From: an uncultured Eudoraea sp.
GTDB taxonomy: Bacteria; Bacteroidota; Bacteroidia; Flavobacteriales; Flavobacteriaceae
Direction: 5' to 3'
Assembly (NCBI RefSeq): GCF_947258525.1
Contig: NZ_CAMYIP010000079.1
Span: 19,447-83,446, forward strand
DNA: 64,000 nucleotides
The position numbers and the translations under genes are program-made. The notes beneath the pieces were generated by a model. That model was not told the DNA's origin, did not search any database, and was given only the letters and a program-made list of their open reading frames with translations. Below are positions 62,818 to 64,000 of this stretch, in pieces (position 1 is the stretch's first letter; every line of letters starts with the position of its first letter).

Positions 62818-63939
62818 GTGGAAAAATACGATGTGATCATAATAGGTGGTGGGTTAGCTGGACTCACTTCCGCAATTCATTTGGCCAGGGAAGGATATAA
62901 TTTGCTTCTTCTGGAACGCTATCCCTATCCACACCATAAAGTATGCGGTGAATATGTGTCTAACGAAATAGTACCTTACCTTGAAAGCCTGAATGTAACA
63001 CTTCCCAAAACAGTTGCCATAGATACGCTTCAACTCTCTACAAAACAGGGAAAATTACTTCAAACAAAATTGCCTTTAGGAGGGTTTGGAATAAGCAGAT
63101 ATGCTTTTGATAATTCCCTTTACAAAAGAGTAATTTCATTAGGAGTCTCTGTTAAATTTGAGTCAGTAAAAAATGTAACCTTTTTAAATGACGTATTTTA
63201 TGTAGATACAGAAAATGAAAATAGATACTCAGCTATAGTGACAATAGGGGCTTATGGAAAACGATCAGGGTTAGATAAACAGCTGGATCGAAATTTCATA
63301 AACAAAAAGGCACCATGGATAGGGGTAAAGGCACACTATGACTTGCAGGAATTCCCGGATAACCTGGTGGCATTGCATAATTTTGAAGGTGGGTACGGCG
63401 GCTTATCTAAAATTGAGTCCGGGGCTGTAAACTTTTGCTATCTGGCCTCCTATAAAAGTTTTCAAACTGAAAAAAATATTGAGAAATTTAATTCGAAGGT
63501 TGTTGCCGGGAATAAATTTCTAAATCACTTTCTTAGGAATGCAAAACCACTTTTCGACGAACCTATGAGCATCGCACAAGTATCTTTTGAACGCAAACAG
63601 GCAATAGAAAAACATATGCTGATGTGTGGTGACACGGCAGGTTTAATTCATCCGCTTTGCGGTAACGGTATGGCAATGGCTATTCATAGTGCTAAACTTG
63701 CATCGGAGCGAATTGACACTTTTTTTAAAAATTCAGATTACACCAGAGCTCAAATGGAATCTGATTACAACAAAGAATGGCAAAATACATTCAGACGAAG
63801 ATTGCAAACCGGTAGGGTCTTACAGTCCTTATTATTAAATGAAGGAGCATCAAACATGCTTATGGGAACTATTGCAAAATCACCTGGACTAATAAGATCG
63901 CTTATCAAAAGAACTCATGGAAAACCAATATCCCTATAA
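62818..63939 (+). CDS. FAD-dependent oxidoreductase, geranylgeranyl-reductase type
   Basis: Flavin-dependent reductase or hydroxylase of the geranylgeranyl reductase/PHBH superfamily. The 373 residues begin with the FAD Rossmann motif YDVIIIGGGLAGLTSAIHLAREG (GxGxxG, about 4-26) and PHHKVCGEYVSNE, the substrate-side block. The second FAD motif is in LMCGDTAGLIHPLCGNGMAMAIHSAKLASERID (about 276-308). Start GTG at 62818, right after the terminator hairpin. It overlaps the next gene by 1 bp (TAATG). In flavobacteria this pair often neighbours a type III polyketide synthase, which would lie past the right edge. Confidence 0.92.
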   Translation: MEKYDVIIIGGGLAGLTSAIHLAREGYNLLLLERYPYPHHKVCGEYVSNEIVPYLESLNVTLPKTVAIDTLQLSTKQGKLLQTKLPLGGFGISRYAFDNSLYKRVISLGVSVKFESVKNVTFLNDVFYVDTENENRYSAIVTIGAYGKRSGLDKQLDRNFINKKAPWIGVKAHYDLQEFPDNLVALHNFEGGYGGLSKIESGAVNFCYLASYKSFQTEKNIEKFNSKVVAGNKFLNHFLRNAKPLFDEPMSIAQVSFERKQAIEKHMLMCGDTAGLIHPLCGNGMAMAIHSAKLASERIDTFFKNSDYTRAQMESDYNKEWQNTFRRRLQTGRVLQSLLLNEGASNMLMGTIAKSPGLIRSLIKRTHGKPISL

Positions 63940-64000
63940 TGGATTTACGATATAGAAATACGGAATCTGAATTAATGGATGATCCAAATGTAGCAATTGA
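63939..64000 (+). CDS. Class I SAM methyltransferase (partial, N-terminal part)
   Basis: Only 20 codons are visible: the N-terminus MDLRYRNTESELMDDPNVAI, which I recall from flavobacterial SAM methyltransferases found beside a geranylgeranyl-reductase-like gene and a type III polyketide synthase. The ATG shares a base with the preceding TAA (TAATG), so the two are translationally coupled. The methyltransferase identity rests on this recollection and on context, not on a visible SAM motif. Confidence 0.55.
   Translation, partial: MDLRYRNTESELMDDPNVAI

Noticed and set aside
1-64000. CRISPR arrays, insertion sequences or prophage genes
   Set aside because: No regularly spaced direct repeats, transposase, integrase or phage structural genes were seen.

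Overview
The window is a contiguous piece of a low-GC chromosome from a member of the Bacteroidetes, almost certainly a Flavobacteriaceae bacterium. Evidence: several start regions carry the Bacteroidetes sigma-A promoter (TTG, 17-23 nt, TAnnTTTG), often with only 10-20 nt of leader; Shine-Dalgarno sequences are not evident; many lipoproteins and OmpA-like proteins are present; and family signatures are flavobacterial (DUF2911, DUF1835, DUF6340-type lipoprotein, Smr-less MutS2, fused alpha/beta E1 dehydrogenases). A secreted GH16 beta-glucanase suggests an environmental, possibly marine, polysaccharide-using lifestyle. I saw no rRNA, tRNA, IS element, prophage or CRISPR array. Coding density is very high.

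Layout. 1-1.8 kb: leuC and the start of leuD (leucine synthesis). 2-8.5 kb: a DUF2911/TPR secreted protein, recG, an M1 aminopeptidase translationally coupled to a patatin-like lipase. 8.5-16.9 kb: envelope proteins including a degenerate OmpA-like protein, a secreted M20 amidohydrolase with a DsrE-like protein, a PcrA/UvrD helicase, the GH16 lipoprotein, a YciO-type Sua5 protein and a canonical OmpA lipoprotein. 17-23 kb: a glycosyltransferase, a stand-alone HsdR-N-type nuclease-fold protein, holA, DoxX and a fused branched-chain-type E1. 23-29.6 kb: a beta-barrel protein with an M1-like domain lacking zinc ligands, a LOG-family protein and uvrA.

30-31.9 kb is a compact damage-response-like cassette. 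A self-cleaving XRE/S24 (LexA-like) repressor diverges from a ~60-residue protein ending in a perfect beta-clamp-binding pentapeptide (QLSLF) and a TIGR03915-type DNA repair protein. Three GGA-N5-TCC operators lie in the shared promoter region. 32-37 kb: gamma-glutamyltransferase, a DUF479 protein, a phosphoglucosamine-mutase gene broken by what looks like a 20-bp deletion of the catalytic serine loop, a lipid A-type acyltransferase and rhomboid. 37-45 kb: a beta-propeller lipoprotein, a ResA-like thioredoxin, a small OMP, a D-lactate-dehydrogenase-like FAD/Fe-S fusion and an LpxH-like phosphoesterase with a bridging Asp replaced by Asn.

45-50.5 kb: aroC, then a tight run of dicarboxylate/amino-acid symporter, GshB-like ATP-grasp ligase, N-formylglutamate-amidohydrolase-like protein and QEGLA/DUF1704 metallopeptidase. 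This looks like an uncharacterised uptake/ligation/hydrolysis pathway for an acidic amino-acid conjugate and is the best candidate for a new metabolic system here. 50.5-59.4 kb: DCC protein, mutS2, a lipoprotein, ung, and a three-gene operon (DUF1835, nucleoside phosphorylase, cytosolic periplasmic-binding-fold protein), SUI1 and a 2OG-Fe(II) oxygenase. 59.4-64 kb: a second fused E1, a lipocalin-like lipoprotein, a glycine-zipper OmpA protein, and the start of an FAD reductase/methyltransferase cluster running off the end.
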